Of a DNA stretch of 64,000 bases, positions 25,467-33,633 are shown piece by piece. Each line of letters begins with the position of its first letter. Position 1 is the first letter of the stretch. The stretch covers positions 5,766,037 to 5,830,036 of the forward strand of contig NZ_JACHMM010000001.1 of the NCBI RefSeq assembly GCF_014204975.1, read 5' to 3'. The notes beneath the pieces are model-generated. The model made no database searches. It was not told the origin of the DNA and saw nothing but the letters and a program-made list of their open reading frames with translations. This DNA comes from Jiangella mangrovi. Lineage in GTDB: Bacteria > Actinomycetota > Actinomycetes > Jiangellales > Jiangellaceae. A program made the translations under genes and the position numbers.

Positions 25467-27298
25467 CACGTGCCCGCCTGCGCCTCGTCCTCGCCGTCGC
25501 GCTGATCGTCCTCGGCACGCCGCTGCTGCTCGCCGGCGCGGCGGCCGCCGTGTACGTCGGGCCCGACGACACCGTCGAGTACGCGCGGTCGGAGGTCTCG
25601 GGCGACGGCTCGGTCGTCGCGACCGACGTCGGGGTGGCGACGGTGACCGGCCCGGTCCTGCACGTCAGCGCCCGGTCCGCCGACGACGGCGAGGTGTTCG
25701 TGGGCGCGGCGCACCGCATCCACGTCGACTCCTACCTCGACGGCGTGGGCCAGCAGACGGTGACGGCGGCGGACCTGCGCGGCGAGGTGACGTCGTCGGC
25801 GGCACCGGGCGGTGCTCCGGCGGTGCCGCCCGGTGAGCTGGACTGGTGGGAGGAGCAGGCGTCCGGGCCCGGCTGGCAGGGCGTCTCCTATGAGCTGACC
25901 GACGAGCCCGTGCGGGTGGTCGTCATGTCGCCGTCGGCGTCCGGTGAGCCGCTGAACGTCGAGCTGTCCTTCGGCGTCGAGGTGGACGGCTTCTTCCTCA
26001 CCGCCGTCCTCGTCGGGGTCGGCGGGCTGCTGCTCGTGGCCGCTGGCGTGCTGCTGATCGTGATTCCCCGGCGACGACGGCGGAAGCGGAAGCTGGCCGT
26101 CGTCCCCGACACCAAGGCCGAGCCGAAGCCCGAGGCCGAGACCAAGGCCGAGGCTGCCGCCGTCGTCGACGAGAAGCCGTCCCCGAAAGAGAAGGACGAG
26201 AAGGACGACGAGCCCTCGAAGGACGAGGAGCCGGAGAAGGAGAAGGTCGCGACCGTCACGCCGCTGCCCAAGCGGCCGTTGCCCCAGCGCACCCCGCCGC
26301 CTCCGGCGCCCGAGCCGCCGCCGAAGCCGCCGGCGACGCCGACCGCGCGCATCGCCGTCGTACTGGGATTGACCGGGCTGGTGACGGCGTGCGCGCAGGT
26401 GCCGGCCGAGATCGACCAGGCCGCGCGCGGCGCGCTGATCCCCGCGATCACGTTCGACCGGGCCGAGGGATTCTTCGGCCAGTACAACGAGATCGTCGAC
26501 CTCGCCGGCGTCTCCCTCGACGCCTCCCAGCTCGGCGAGGTCGAGACCGGCGCCCTCCTCGCGACCTCCGAGTTCGCCGTCGAGGAGCAGCTGGCGACCG
26601 GCGTCACGCCCGAGACCCCGCCGACCCCCGTCACCCCGTCGATCGTCCTCTCGCCCGAGGTCGACTCGTACCCGATGTGGGCGATCGTGACGGGCGCGTC
26701 CTCGTCGGGTGGCGCACCCTCGTGGTTCCTGCTGACCCGCGAGAACGCGGCCTCGCCGTGGCTGGCCAGCCTCGCCGTCCACCCGGCGGAAGGCACGTCC
26801 GTCACCGCCCCCCTCACGGCCGACGGTGCCGCCGTCGTCGCCGACGACGCCGCCACCCGCCGCGGCGACGAGGTCCTGGAAGCGCTGCGACAGTATGGGG
26901 AAACCGGTGAGGAGCCCGAGAACATCGACCTCTCCTTCGCCGACGGCCTCACCCGCCTCCCCGACCACGGCCTGCAGCTCGACACCGCGCCGCCGGAGTT
27001 CGGCACCACCTCGCGCAGCTGCGCCGTCGAGTCCCCCGAGAACATCCACTGGCTCCAGACCGAGTACGGCGCGGTGGCGCTGGCCTCCATCAGCTGCACG
27101 CAGTCGGTGATGGTCAACTCCGGCTACTCCGTGGTCATCGAGGCCGCCGGCCTCGGCACGATCCCGGGCGGGTCGCAGATCTCGCAGGCAGAGATCTCGC
27201 AGAACGCCACCTTCATCCTGTCGGTCGACACCGACGGGTCGGCGACCGTGGTGGGGCAGCGCATGCAGCCGATCGGCATGACCTGGTCGCTCCCGTAG
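25463..27298 (+). CDS. Hypothetical membrane protein with internal lipobox-like segment
   Basis: The frame gives 611 residues starting with GTG overlapping the bcp stop (GTGA). N-terminal half: signal-like span (8-30), an external domain, a second span (about 177-202) and a basic stop RRRRRKRK. Then come a Lys/Glu-rich linker (205-265) and a Pro-rich linker to 297. At 298-312 sits ARIAVVLGLTGLVTACAQ, a lipoprotein-like segment with Cys310, followed by a 300-residue globular domain with two Cys (RSCAVES, SISCTQS). This could be one protein or a fusion of a DUF3153-like membrane protein and a lipoprotein. I do not recognise either half. Confidence 0.65.
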   Translation: MTRARLRLVLAVALIVLGTPLLLAGAAAAVYVGPDDTVEYARSEVSGDGSVVATDVGVATVTGPVLHVSARSADDGEVFVGAAHRIHVDSYLDGVGQQTVTAADLRGEVTSSAAPGGAPAVPPGELDWWEEQASGPGWQGVSYELTDEPVRVVVMSPSASGEPLNVELSFGVEVDGFFLTAVLVGVGGLLLVAAGVLLIVIPRRRRRKRKLAVVPDTKAEPKPEAETKAEAAAVVDEKPSPKEKDEKDDEPSKDEEPEKEKVATVTPLPKRPLPQRTPPPPAPEPPPKPPATPTARIAVVLGLTGLVTACAQVPAEIDQAARGALIPAITFDRAEGFFGQYNEIVDLAGVSLDASQLGEVETGALLATSEFAVEEQLATGVTPETPPTPVTPSIVLSPEVDSYPMWAIVTGASSSGGAPSWFLLTRENAASPWLASLAVHPAEGTSVTAPLTADGAAVVADDAATRRGDEVLEALRQYGETGEEPENIDLSFADGLTRLPDHGLQLDTAPPEFGTTSRSCAVESPENIHWLQTEYGAVALASISCTQSVMVNSGYSVVIEAAGLGTIPGGSQISQAEISQNATFILSVDTDGSATVVGQRMQPIGMTWSLP

Positions 27299-27301
27299 GG
27301 T

Positions 27302-27330
27302 TCAGCCGCCGGCTGCCTTGGCACGGCTGA
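27302..27330 (+). terminator. Possible hairpin terminator
   Basis: TCAGCCG (from 27302) can pair with CGGCTGA (ending about 27330) just after the stop of the 611-residue gene; an inner CAGCC-GCC-GGCTG stem competes. No clear T-run follows, as is usual for high-GC actinomycetes. Confidence 0.35.
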
Positions 27331-27432
27331 GCGCTCCACAAATGGGACGAATCACCCCGCATGAGCGACGACCAGGCGTGCCAAGGTGGTGGCCAGCGGT
27401 GCCAAGGCGCGGTGCCCTACGATGGCGGGTGC

Positions 27433-27515
27433 GCGGGAGTGGCGGAACCAGGTAGACGCGCCAGATTTAGGTTCTGGTGTCTTCGGACGTGGGGGTTCAA
27501 CTCCCCCCTCCCGCA
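27433..27515 (+). tRNA. tRNA-Leu (anticodon TAG)
   Basis: A complete 83-base class II tRNA. Acceptor stem GCGGGAG (27433-27439) pairs with CTCCCGC (27508-27514) and A27515 is the discriminator. The anticodon arm CCAGA-TTTAGGT-TCTGG gives anticodon TAG (reads CUA). The long variable arm (TGTCTTCGGACG) and T-arm GGGGGTTCAACTCCCCC are as expected for tRNA-Leu. CCA is not encoded (CCC follows). It marks the left edge of the accessory block at 27.6-32 kb. Confidence 0.95.
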
Positions 27516-27638
27516 CCCAGAGAGCACAAGAGCTGAGTCGACGTGATGCGCCGGCACGGCGCCCCGGGGACCGATGCGAAGAGAGACGCCCGGGCCCCGG
27601 GGGTAGCATCACCCGTTACCCATGATGGGGACAGCCTC

Positions 27639-28724
27639 TCAGTCATGTGCGAGCTCTGGAGGTCTCCACGTCCAGAGCAGGCCGTATTTACGGCCTGGCT
27701 GACAGTATCGCCATTCATGAGCGAGGTAGCCGTTTTCGGGGATGCTCATCACTTCGGGCGAGTCGTCGGGCGGTTCGGAGGATGCGCTCACGTGTGCGGA
27801 CATGTCGACGTGCCAGCACTTGGCGGGCAGTTCACGCGGATCGAACTGGGCCCTGACAATCAGGTGTTTGATGGTGCGCCCCCGCGACTCGTAGAGAATC
27901 GAAGGCCGGCAAGGCCGATCGGAATTGAAGTGGACGGCGTAGGCGAAGAAGTACTGTTCGTCGGCGCTCAGCATGTGCGAGAACTTCAGAGCCTCTGTCC
28001 GCCCGCCCTGCGGGAGTTCCCGCGACGGACCGTCGATGACACAGTTCGCGAGCGGCTCCACCTCGACGGGCGCATCCGGATCCGAGTAGTACCACGCGAC
28101 CGTCTCGTAGCGATCGATCGCTGCGTGCGCGGTCAGCCATCGGTATGTGTAAACCTTCACACCCCGGAGGCCGTCGAACTGATAGAGGACATCGGTCCGG
28201 TCGAACGAGATCGGGAGTAGCAGGGGTGGCGGCTGATGCTCCTCACGGCGATAGACGACCCACTCCTCGGGAGCTTGGCTCATTCGCACGAGCCGCTCTT
28301 CGAGCAGAGTCGCCAGCTGATTGGCAGCGCCACTCCAATAACCGCGGTGACGCTCGATGTGGATCTCGACGTCGCCGCCGTCGGAACCCAGGTCCTGCAG
28401 GGCCAGATGCCGGAACCGATTGTGGAGCGAGTCGAAGCTCTGGCCCACGTAGTCCTCCGGCGGATTGCGGAACGCCGCCATGGCAACTCGCTGCCAGCGC
28501 TCGTTCGTGATGTCGGTGATGAGGTCGTAGATCAGGCGCAGCACGGCTTCGGCGCGGACCTCGGGTGGCCAAGCCTCAGGTGCTCCCGCCATGAGCGCCT
28601 GGATGCCGGGCGTCTCGCGACGGAGCAGTCGCTGCGCACTGGGGCCCGGTTCCTTCACGAGGTCGCGAAGGCCGTCCTCGAGAAGCCGGGCGGAAGGTGT
28701 ACCACCAGTGGGGCGTCGAGGCAC
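27639..28724 (-). CDS. Hypothetical protein, divergent from the vWA/OmpA operon
   Basis: I do not recognise this 361-residue protein. The N-terminal 100 residues look helical (AEAVLRLIYDLITDITNERWQRVAMAAFRNPPEDY, SLHNRFRHLALQDLG) and could be a small DNA-binding or oligomerisation domain. The rest is a mixed domain with many aromatic residues (YRWLTAHAAIDRYETVAWYYSDPD, EQYFFAYAVHF, CWHVDMSAH). There is no signal peptide or span. The GTG at 28724 has GAGGGGGG eight bases upstream; an earlier in-frame GTG at 28766 is possible. It faces the four-gene operon across a 193-base gap rich in inverted repeats, so it may regulate or cooperate with it. Confidence 0.65.
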   Translation of the reverse strand: MPRRPTGGTPSARLLEDGLRDLVKEPGPSAQRLLRRETPGIQALMAGAPEAWPPEVRAEAVLRLIYDLITDITNERWQRVAMAAFRNPPEDYVGQSFDSLHNRFRHLALQDLGSDGGDVEIHIERHRGYWSGAANQLATLLEERLVRMSQAPEEWVVYRREEHQPPPLLLPISFDRTDVLYQFDGLRGVKVYTYRWLTAHAAIDRYETVAWYYSDPDAPVEVEPLANCVIDGPSRELPQGGRTEALKFSHMLSADEQYFFAYAVHFNSDRPCRPSILYESRGRTIKHLIVRAQFDPRELPAKCWHVDMSAHVSASSEPPDDSPEVMSIPENGYLAHEWRYCQPGRKYGLLWTWRPPELAHD

Positions 28725-28917
28725 CGGTAAGGCCCCCCTCAGCGGCGCACATTCCCCACGTTGCACCCCTCTGGGAGGGGAATGCTTTCCTGACAAGTAT
28801 TCCGTGATCGTACCGGAACGGGCGCTCTGGTCAAGGGGCCACAACGGGGACATAGAAAGGATTTCGCCAAGGCAGGGAGCTCTCGTTCTTGGTACCCATC
28901 GACGAGGGGGCTGCGGC
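28725..28917. promoter_or_regulatory. Divergent control region of the vWA/OmpA block
   Basis: Two inverted repeats are visible: CATTCCCC (28750-28757) with GGGGAATG (28777-28784), and TTCCG (28800-28804) with CGGAA (28814-28818). The right-hand gene has a clear ribosome-binding site GAGGGGG seven bases before ATG 28918. The repeats lie where both divergent promoters must be, which suggests shared regulation (inference). Confidence 0.45.
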
Positions 28918-29718
28918 ATGAAAACCACGACTGCGACTCTGCTCATCACCAGCATCATCACCGTCTTCTTGGCTGCCTGCGGCGACCCCGCGGACGCCAG
29001 GCAGGCGACCGATCAGCTTCGGGTGAATCAGCGTCTCGCCGAGACGTGCCCCGACGGACAGGAACTGGCGGCATTCGTCGGCACCGATCTGAGCGGCACC
29101 GGACGAGACCCCAGTATTGCCACAAGGCGCGCCACCGTCATCGAGGACATCGTCCGGCGAGTGGCCGTCTGTTCCGGGCGATTGCGCGTCGTCGCCTTCT
29201 CAGCGAGTTCGGCGGCGTCACTCCCCGTGTTCGACGGCGAGTTGCGGCCGCCGGGCGCCACACAGATCGCACGGTTGCGCAAGGTGCCGGACCTGGTCGA
29301 GTCGACGGTGCCGACGATCGTCGCCGCGCTGGAGGCGGCGGCGGAGGCCCTCCCCGCCGATGGGTCCGATATCACGGCACAGTTCGGCGCCGCCGCCGAG
29401 TTCATCGGCCAGCTCGACTCCGCCGGAGCCGGCGCACACCGTCTCGACGTGACCCTGCTGACCGACGGCGTGCAGACGAGCGGCGTCACGCTGAACACCG
29501 CCGAGCTGACGGTCGCCGTCGCGCAGGAGCTCGCGAGCCGACTGCCCGCCCCGACCCTTCCCGCGGGTTCGGCCGTCACGATCGCCGGCATCGGGCGTGT
29601 GGCCGGCCCGCCGCCGCCGACCACGTACGTCGACGCTCTCAAGGCGTTCTACGACGCCTACTGCCGTCGCACGGCGGCCGCGTGCACCGTCGTCACCGAT
29701 CACGTCACGGGGAGCTGA
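28918..29718 (+). CDS. Lipoprotein with vWA-like fold
   Basis: A 266-residue lipoprotein: MKTTTATLLITSIITVFLAACGDP is a short signal peptide ending in a LAAC lipobox. The mature part has a metal-site-like pattern of von Willebrand A domains: VGTDLSGTGRD (D-x-S-G-T), a later AAAEFIGQL helix, and LLTDGVQTSG (T-D-G). The domain assignment is from these motifs and is moderate. It sits outside the membrane, lipid-anchored. First gene of a tight four-gene operon; two bases separate its stop from the next ATG. Confidence 0.75.
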   Translation: MKTTTATLLITSIITVFLAACGDPADARQATDQLRVNQRLAETCPDGQELAAFVGTDLSGTGRDPSIATRRATVIEDIVRRVAVCSGRLRVVAFSASSAASLPVFDGELRPPGATQIARLRKVPDLVESTVPTIVAALEAAAEALPADGSDITAQFGAAAEFIGQLDSAGAGAHRLDVTLLTDGVQTSGVTLNTAELTVAVAQELASRLPAPTLPAGSAVTIAGIGRVAGPPPPTTYVDALKAFYDAYCRRTAAACTVVTDHVTGS

Positions 29719-29720
29719 CC

Positions 29721-30854
29721 ATGTTCGGAGAGAACCGCCGCGCGCCCGGCCGCCACGACCGGGACGACGCCGATGAGATCATCGACCGCTGCATCGAGGC
29801 CGCCGACGGGGTCACCCTCCGCGTCGTCGATCACGTCCACGTCCAGGTCCGACCCGACGAGCTCGGCCCGACCTACCTGGAGGCTGAATTCGACGAGCTC
29901 GCGCGCGAGCTCCTGCCCCTGCACGCAGAGCGCGGGGAGCGGCGAGCCCGCCGCCACCGTGCCCGGGTCGCGCGCTACGAGGCCCGGGCGGTCGCCGCAC
30001 GCGCTCGAGTGGCCGATCTCGCCGAGTCGGCACGAGCGGCGACGACGGCGCGCGCCCAGGCCCTCACCGTGCTCGGCCCACTCACCCGCCGCGAGCCGCA
30101 CGCGAAGTTCTGGTACGTCCTGCGCTGGCTGCTGCTGGTCGTCGGCGACGTGGCCGGGATCGCCGGCGCCGCGATCCTGCTCGGCGAATTGGTCGAGCTC
30201 GCGCTGATGCAGGCGGTCGCCACGGGCATCGCGGCCGTGACCGCCGGCCTGGTCGGCCAGGACCTCCGCGACCTGGTGCTGGCCCGACGCCGGCACCGCG
30301 ACCTCGACGAGCTGACGGCGGAGGAGTTGCGGTTCGCGCGGCTTTTCACCGCCCCACGAGCCAGGGACGCCGTCGTCAAGGTCATGGCCGGCGTCGCGGT
30401 GACCATCGCGCTGCTGACCGCCGGCGGCATCTTCGTCCTGCGCAGCAACGTCGAGGGCACGGACAACGGCATCATCTTCGGCTGCCTGGCCGTCGCGATC
30501 TGCTGCGCGAGCGCGATCAACAGCTACGTCTACGCCGACGAGGTCGCAGACCTCCTCGACCGGGCCGAGCTCGCCCAGCGGCGGGCGACCCGCCGCCACG
30601 CCCGGGCCGCACGGAGCCGCGCGATCCGCCGTCACGCCGAAGCCATGGCGCTGGCCGACTCGATCACGACGGAGGAACTGCAGCGCGGTGCCGCCGCGGC
30701 GGCGCACGTCCGCGTGCTCAAGTGGCGCATCCTGCGCCAGAATCCGGCCGTCGTCGGCCACGGACCGCGGCGCAGCCGGCCCCTGGCGAACGGGTCGGAC
30801 GTCACCGCACGCGCGGCCACCCCGCCAGCCACCAGGAACGGAGCCCGGCGATGA
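29721..30854 (+). CDS. Coiled-coil membrane protein of the vWA/OmpA operon
   Basis: The 377-residue protein has four predicted spans in two hairpins: about 131-155 and 158-180 (FWYVLRWLLLVVGDVAG, LALMQAVATGIAAVTAGLVG), then about 222-245 and 250-272 (VMAGVAVTIALLTAGGIFVL, IIFGCLAVAICCASAINSYV). Long Arg/Ala-rich helices with heptad-like spacing (ARRHRARVARYEARAVAARARVADLAESARA, and RAELAQRRATRRHARAARSRAIRRHAEA) precede and follow them, predicting large cytoplasmic coiled coils. I cannot place the family. It probably links the outer lipoproteins to the cytosolic vWA protein. Confidence 0.75.
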   Translation: MFGENRRAPGRHDRDDADEIIDRCIEAADGVTLRVVDHVHVQVRPDELGPTYLEAEFDELARELLPLHAERGERRARRHRARVARYEARAVAARARVADLAESARAATTARAQALTVLGPLTRREPHAKFWYVLRWLLLVVGDVAGIAGAAILLGELVELALMQAVATGIAAVTAGLVGQDLRDLVLARRRHRDLDELTAEELRFARLFTAPRARDAVVKVMAGVAVTIALLTAGGIFVLRSNVEGTDNGIIFGCLAVAICCASAINSYVYADEVADLLDRAELAQRRATRRHARAARSRAIRRHAEAMALADSITTEELQRGAAAAAHVRVLKWRILRQNPAVVGHGPRRSRPLANGSDVTARAATPPATRNGARR

Positions 30855-31477
30855 GCAGGATCCGCTTCGGGTATCCGGGCAGCTGCCCACCGGCGGGTCG
30901 ACTGACGATCCTGCTCTTCGACGACAGCGCGTCGATCTCGACCGGGGCGGACGCGATCGGCGGGCGCTACGTGGAGGCCGGCGCCGCGCTCGAGCAGGCC
31001 GGGGGACAGTGCCGCTGCGGTCGCGAGCTGGCGGCGATCCTCCACTTCGGCGCCCCGACCTCACACGACATCGGGCCCACACCGATCGGCGGACCCGAAG
31101 CGCATCGGCTGCGCCGTGGACTCAGGACGCCGGTCCACGGCCCGGCCGTCAGCCTCCTGCGGCCGTCCCTGCGCATCGCCAAGGCGTACGCACGCGCCCA
31201 TCCGAGGCACGCGGCGACCCTCGTGGTGCTCTCGGACTTCCAGCTCGACGACGGTCCGCCCGGGCCGATCGAGGAGCTGGCCGACTTCGACGGAGACGTG
31301 CACGCGATCGTGCTGCGCTCCGCGCCCCTCCCGGCTCTCGTCGAGGAGCCGCGGATCGACGTCACCGCCATCGGCTACGACACCGTGCTGGGAACCCTCG
31401 GCGCGGCCGTCTTCGCCGCGATCACCGCGGGCCGCCCCGGGCGGCGACTGCGAACCGGGACGGAGGCACGACCATGA
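30851..31477 (+). CDS. Cytoplasmic vWA-domain protein
   Basis: A 208-residue protein without a signal peptide. It opens with a vWA core strand and metal-ion site, LTILLFDDSASISTGADAI (D-x-S-x-S), then a helix (YVEAGAALEQAG), and a second site strand TLVVLSDFQLDDGP. A CGRELAAILHF element between them adds two cysteines (CRC). vWA domains mediate metal-dependent protein binding. The ATG overlaps the previous stop (ATGA at 30851-30854) and its stop overlaps the next ATG, so all three proteins are co-translated. Confidence 0.8.
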   Translation: MSRIRFGYPGSCPPAGRLTILLFDDSASISTGADAIGGRYVEAGAALEQAGGQCRCGRELAAILHFGAPTSHDIGPTPIGGPEAHRLRRGLRTPVHGPAVSLLRPSLRIAKAYARAHPRHAATLVVLSDFQLDDGPPGPIEELADFDGDVHAIVLRSAPLPALVEEPRIDVTAIGYDTVLGTLGAAVFAAITAGRPGRRLRTGTEARP

Positions 31478-32055
31478 CGATCCTGTTCACGGGCCGCGGA
31501 ATGCCCCGCACCGCGATCCTCGTCGCGGCGCTGGCGTCGCTCGTCGCCTGCGTCGCTCCGGCGGAGTCCGAGCCCGCCGCGTCGATACCCGCCCACAGCG
31601 GCACCGCAGCTGAAGCCGTCGCCGAAGCCGCCGGCGCCGAACGACCATGGTGGCAGCAGCCCACCGCGCCGGCCGAGCCGGACGTCCCGCGGGCCGACAC
31701 GTCCTTCAGCTTCAGCGGCGACGTGCTCTTCGACGTCGGAAGCTCCACGCTCAGCATGGCCGCTTCGACGCAGTTGGCCGCGGTGGTGGCCGCCGCGCGG
31801 GAGCGCCCCGGCGCCATCGTCACCGTCGCCGGTCATACGGACGGCGACGGTTCGGAGACCGACAATCTGGTTCTGTCGCGAGCCCGGGCCGACACCACTC
31901 GGCGGTGGCTCATCGACCACGGCCTGCGGGCCGACCAGGTGGTCGCGATCGGCTACGGCGAGAGCCGACCCGTCGCGACGAACGACACGGCCGAGGGAAA
32001 GGCCCGCAACCGCCGGTGCGACATCACCGTCACCGCGGGACCAGCGCCGAGCTGA
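31474..32055 (+). CDS. OmpA-domain lipoprotein
   Basis: The 193-residue protein has a lipoprotein signal (ILVAALASLVAC) and a C-terminal OmpA domain: FSGDVLFDVGSSTLSMAAS, VTVAGHTDGDGSETDNLVLSRARADTTRRWL and IGYGESRPVATNDTAEGKARNRRCDI. These contain the family's peptidoglycan-contact Asp and Arg. It should hold the complex to cell-wall peptidoglycan. GGAGG precedes ATG 31474, which overlaps the vWA stop; a start at 31501 would also leave the lipobox. Last gene of the operon, ending four bases before a convergent gene. Confidence 0.88.
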   Translation: MTILFTGRGMPRTAILVAALASLVACVAPAESEPAASIPAHSGTAAEAVAEAAGAERPWWQQPTAPAEPDVPRADTSFSFSGDVLFDVGSSTLSMAASTQLAAVVAAARERPGAIVTVAGHTDGDGSETDNLVLSRARADTTRRWLIDHGLRADQVVAIGYGESRPVATNDTAEGKARNRRCDITVTAGPAPS

Positions 32056-32059
32056 CGAC

Positions 32060-32731
32060 TCATCCCGTCGTCTTGACGTGCATCCAGAGGACGACGTCGA
32101 GGATGCGCAATGGTGGGTCGAGGAGGTCTGACTCGCGGATGGCGGACTCGCGCGTCACCTCGCGCAGCAGGCCCTGGACCTCGTCGTCGGTCATGAGGTG
32201 CTGGTAGACGAGCCAGTCGACGCGGCGGTCCTGCCCGACCCCCAACAACGCGCGGGTGACCAGCGAGTCGCGAACCGGGAAGAGGCGCGGCCGCTTGCGG
32301 GCGCACAGCTTCGACGCGGCCACCCACTTGTTGCCGCCGAGGGCGTTCTTCAGCTGCAGGTGCAGATGCTCGGCGGCGTCGAGGACGGTGTCGTCGGCGT
32401 CGGCCAGGTGGGTCTCGACCGGCACGGCGCGCAGCGCCTTGAGGACGTCGTTGCGGTGCGGGCCGCCCTGCAGCAGCTGCCGCCCGGCCCGCGGCCCGAC
32501 GCTGATGCCCAGCAGCGACGTGGCGTAGAGGTCGGCGGCGGTGATGGTGTCGTACTCCACCGGCCCGACGGCGAGGAAGCTGCGGCCGGGGTAGTTGGAG
32601 TCGCGGTCGTAGAAGAGGCGGAGGTTCTCGACGGCGGCCGGGTCCTTCAGTGCACTCAGCGTGGCCGACGTGGCGCGGTCGAGCTGAGCGGGGGACGGCC
32701 GACGGGCGCGTGTCGGGGTCACGACGATCAT
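32060..32731 (-). CDS. DUF6308-like protein
   Basis: The 223-residue protein has segments typical of a small actinobacterial family: FLAVGPVEYDTITAADLYATSLLGI, LGGNKWVAASKLCARKRPRLFPVRDSLV and a C-terminal LRILDVVLWMHVKT. The middle looks like the helical 'HhH-GPD-like' wrapping used for contact with DNA ends in some such proteins, but no catalytic residue is evident. The start is uncertain: ATG 32731 is used; ATG 32764 is in frame. Family label is from memory of these motifs; function unknown. Confidence 0.55.
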   Translation of the reverse strand: MIVVTPTRARRPSPAQLDRATSATLSALKDPAAVENLRLFYDRDSNYPGRSFLAVGPVEYDTITAADLYATSLLGISVGPRAGRQLLQGGPHRNDVLKALRAVPVETHLADADDTVLDAAEHLHLQLKNALGGNKWVAASKLCARKRPRLFPVRDSLVTRALLGVGQDRRVDWLVYQHLMTDDEVQGLLREVTRESAIRESDLLDPPLRILDVVLWMHVKTTG

Positions 32732-32858
32732 CGTGGCAGGCAGGGCGGACACAACCAACCCCATGATCGTCAAGCGGACGCAAAGATTGCGGCCGCAAGC
32801 GTTGAGAACGCGTGAAGATCCTGTCGGACCCGGCCCTCGCGACCCTAGCGTGCACGTC

Positions 32859-33170
32859 ATGGAGCACTCACAGCCGTTGTTCGTCCCCGTCCGCTCGACT
32901 GGACCGGCGACGTCATGTCTCGTCGTCCTCACCGCCCGGCTGCCGGAGGGCGACCGCGTCGGCCTGGCCTTCAGCATCGCCGAGTCGCTCGCCGCCGCCA
33001 TGGGCCGCCACCAGCCGTGGGTCCGGCTCAGCCTCGCCGCGACGCGGGCCCTGCTCGCCCCGCTCGGTGTGGCACGGATCCAGGTCGACCCCGACCTCGT
33101 CGCCCCTGTGGTGACGACGAGACCGGCGGCCCCGGCCCTCGTCAGGGTGGGTGTCCGTGATGCGGCCTGA
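32859..33170 (+). CDS. SAV_915-family protein
   Basis: The 103-residue protein fits the SAV_915 family of actinomycetes: it begins with QPLFVPVRSTG, has LVVLTARLPEGDRVGLAFSIAESLAAAMG and QPWVRLSLAATRALLAPLGVARIQVDPDLVA. No function is known. TAGCGT ends seven bases before ATG 32859, so the mRNA is probably leaderless. Its 3' end overlaps the next gene's start by eleven bases, and both are likely co-transcribed. Confidence 0.8.
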   Translation: MEHSQPLFVPVRSTGPATSCLVVLTARLPEGDRVGLAFSIAESLAAAMGRHQPWVRLSLAATRALLAPLGVARIQVDPDLVAPVVTTRPAAPALVRVGVRDAA

Positions 33171-33633
33171 GCGGGCGGCGCCGCGCCTGGACGCCGTCGA
33201 CCGCGTCATCCTCGGCCAGTTGCTGCGGATCGGGAAGTCGCCGCTGCACATCCTCGCGCGGCGGGCCGGGCTGAGTGTGTCGGCGATGTCGGTTCGCGTC
33301 CGCCGGCTCGAGGAGGCGGGCATCATCGCCGGCTTCCGGGCCCAGCTCGACCTCGACGCGGTCGGACGGCCCGTGCAGGCGGTCGTGCGGGTCGGGCTCG
33401 CCCCGGCGACCGACCGGCCGATCTTCGAGAAGTGGCTCAGCGGGCGGTCGGCGGTGACGGCGGCCTGGCAGCTCGCCGGTGACGCCGACTACGTGGTCCA
33501 CCTGGCCTGCCACGACATCGCCGGCCTCGACGAAGAGCTGAACGAGCTCAAGGAGCGCGGCGGCGCCGCGACCACGTCGACGAGCATGGTGCTGCACGCC
33601 GTGCCGGACGTCGGCGGCCACCTGACCGACTGA
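33160..33633 (+). CDS. Lrp/AsnC-family transcriptional regulator
   Basis: A 157-residue regulator: winged helix LDAVDRVILGQLLRIGKSPLHILARRAGLSVSAMSVRVRRLEEAGIIAGF, then the RAM ligand-binding domain (VQAVVRVGLAP, AAWQLAGDADYVVHLACHDIAGLDEELNEL). Such proteins sense amino acids or related ligands as octamers. ATG 33160 has GGTGGG about eight bases upstream; GTG 33151 would add three residues. Targets are not evident; the 300-base gap that follows carries repeated 18-mers. Confidence 0.88.
   Translation: MRPERAAPRLDAVDRVILGQLLRIGKSPLHILARRAGLSVSAMSVRVRRLEEAGIIAGFRAQLDLDAVGRPVQAVVRVGLAPATDRPIFEKWLSGRSAVTAAWQLAGDADYVVHLACHDIAGLDEELNELKERGGAATTSTSMVLHAVPDVGGHLTD

Noticed and set aside
27433..27515. 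tRNA-Leu as attachment site for the 27.6-32 kb block
   Set aside because: No integrase is next to it and I could not find a second copy of the tRNA 3' end downstream, so integration there is not supported.
28918..32055. Zorya-type or MotAB-like proton-driven motor
   Set aside because: The OmpA protein is lipid-anchored and lacks the transmembrane helix with a proton-carrying Asp found in MotB/ZorB, and no helicase or nuclease gene is adjacent.
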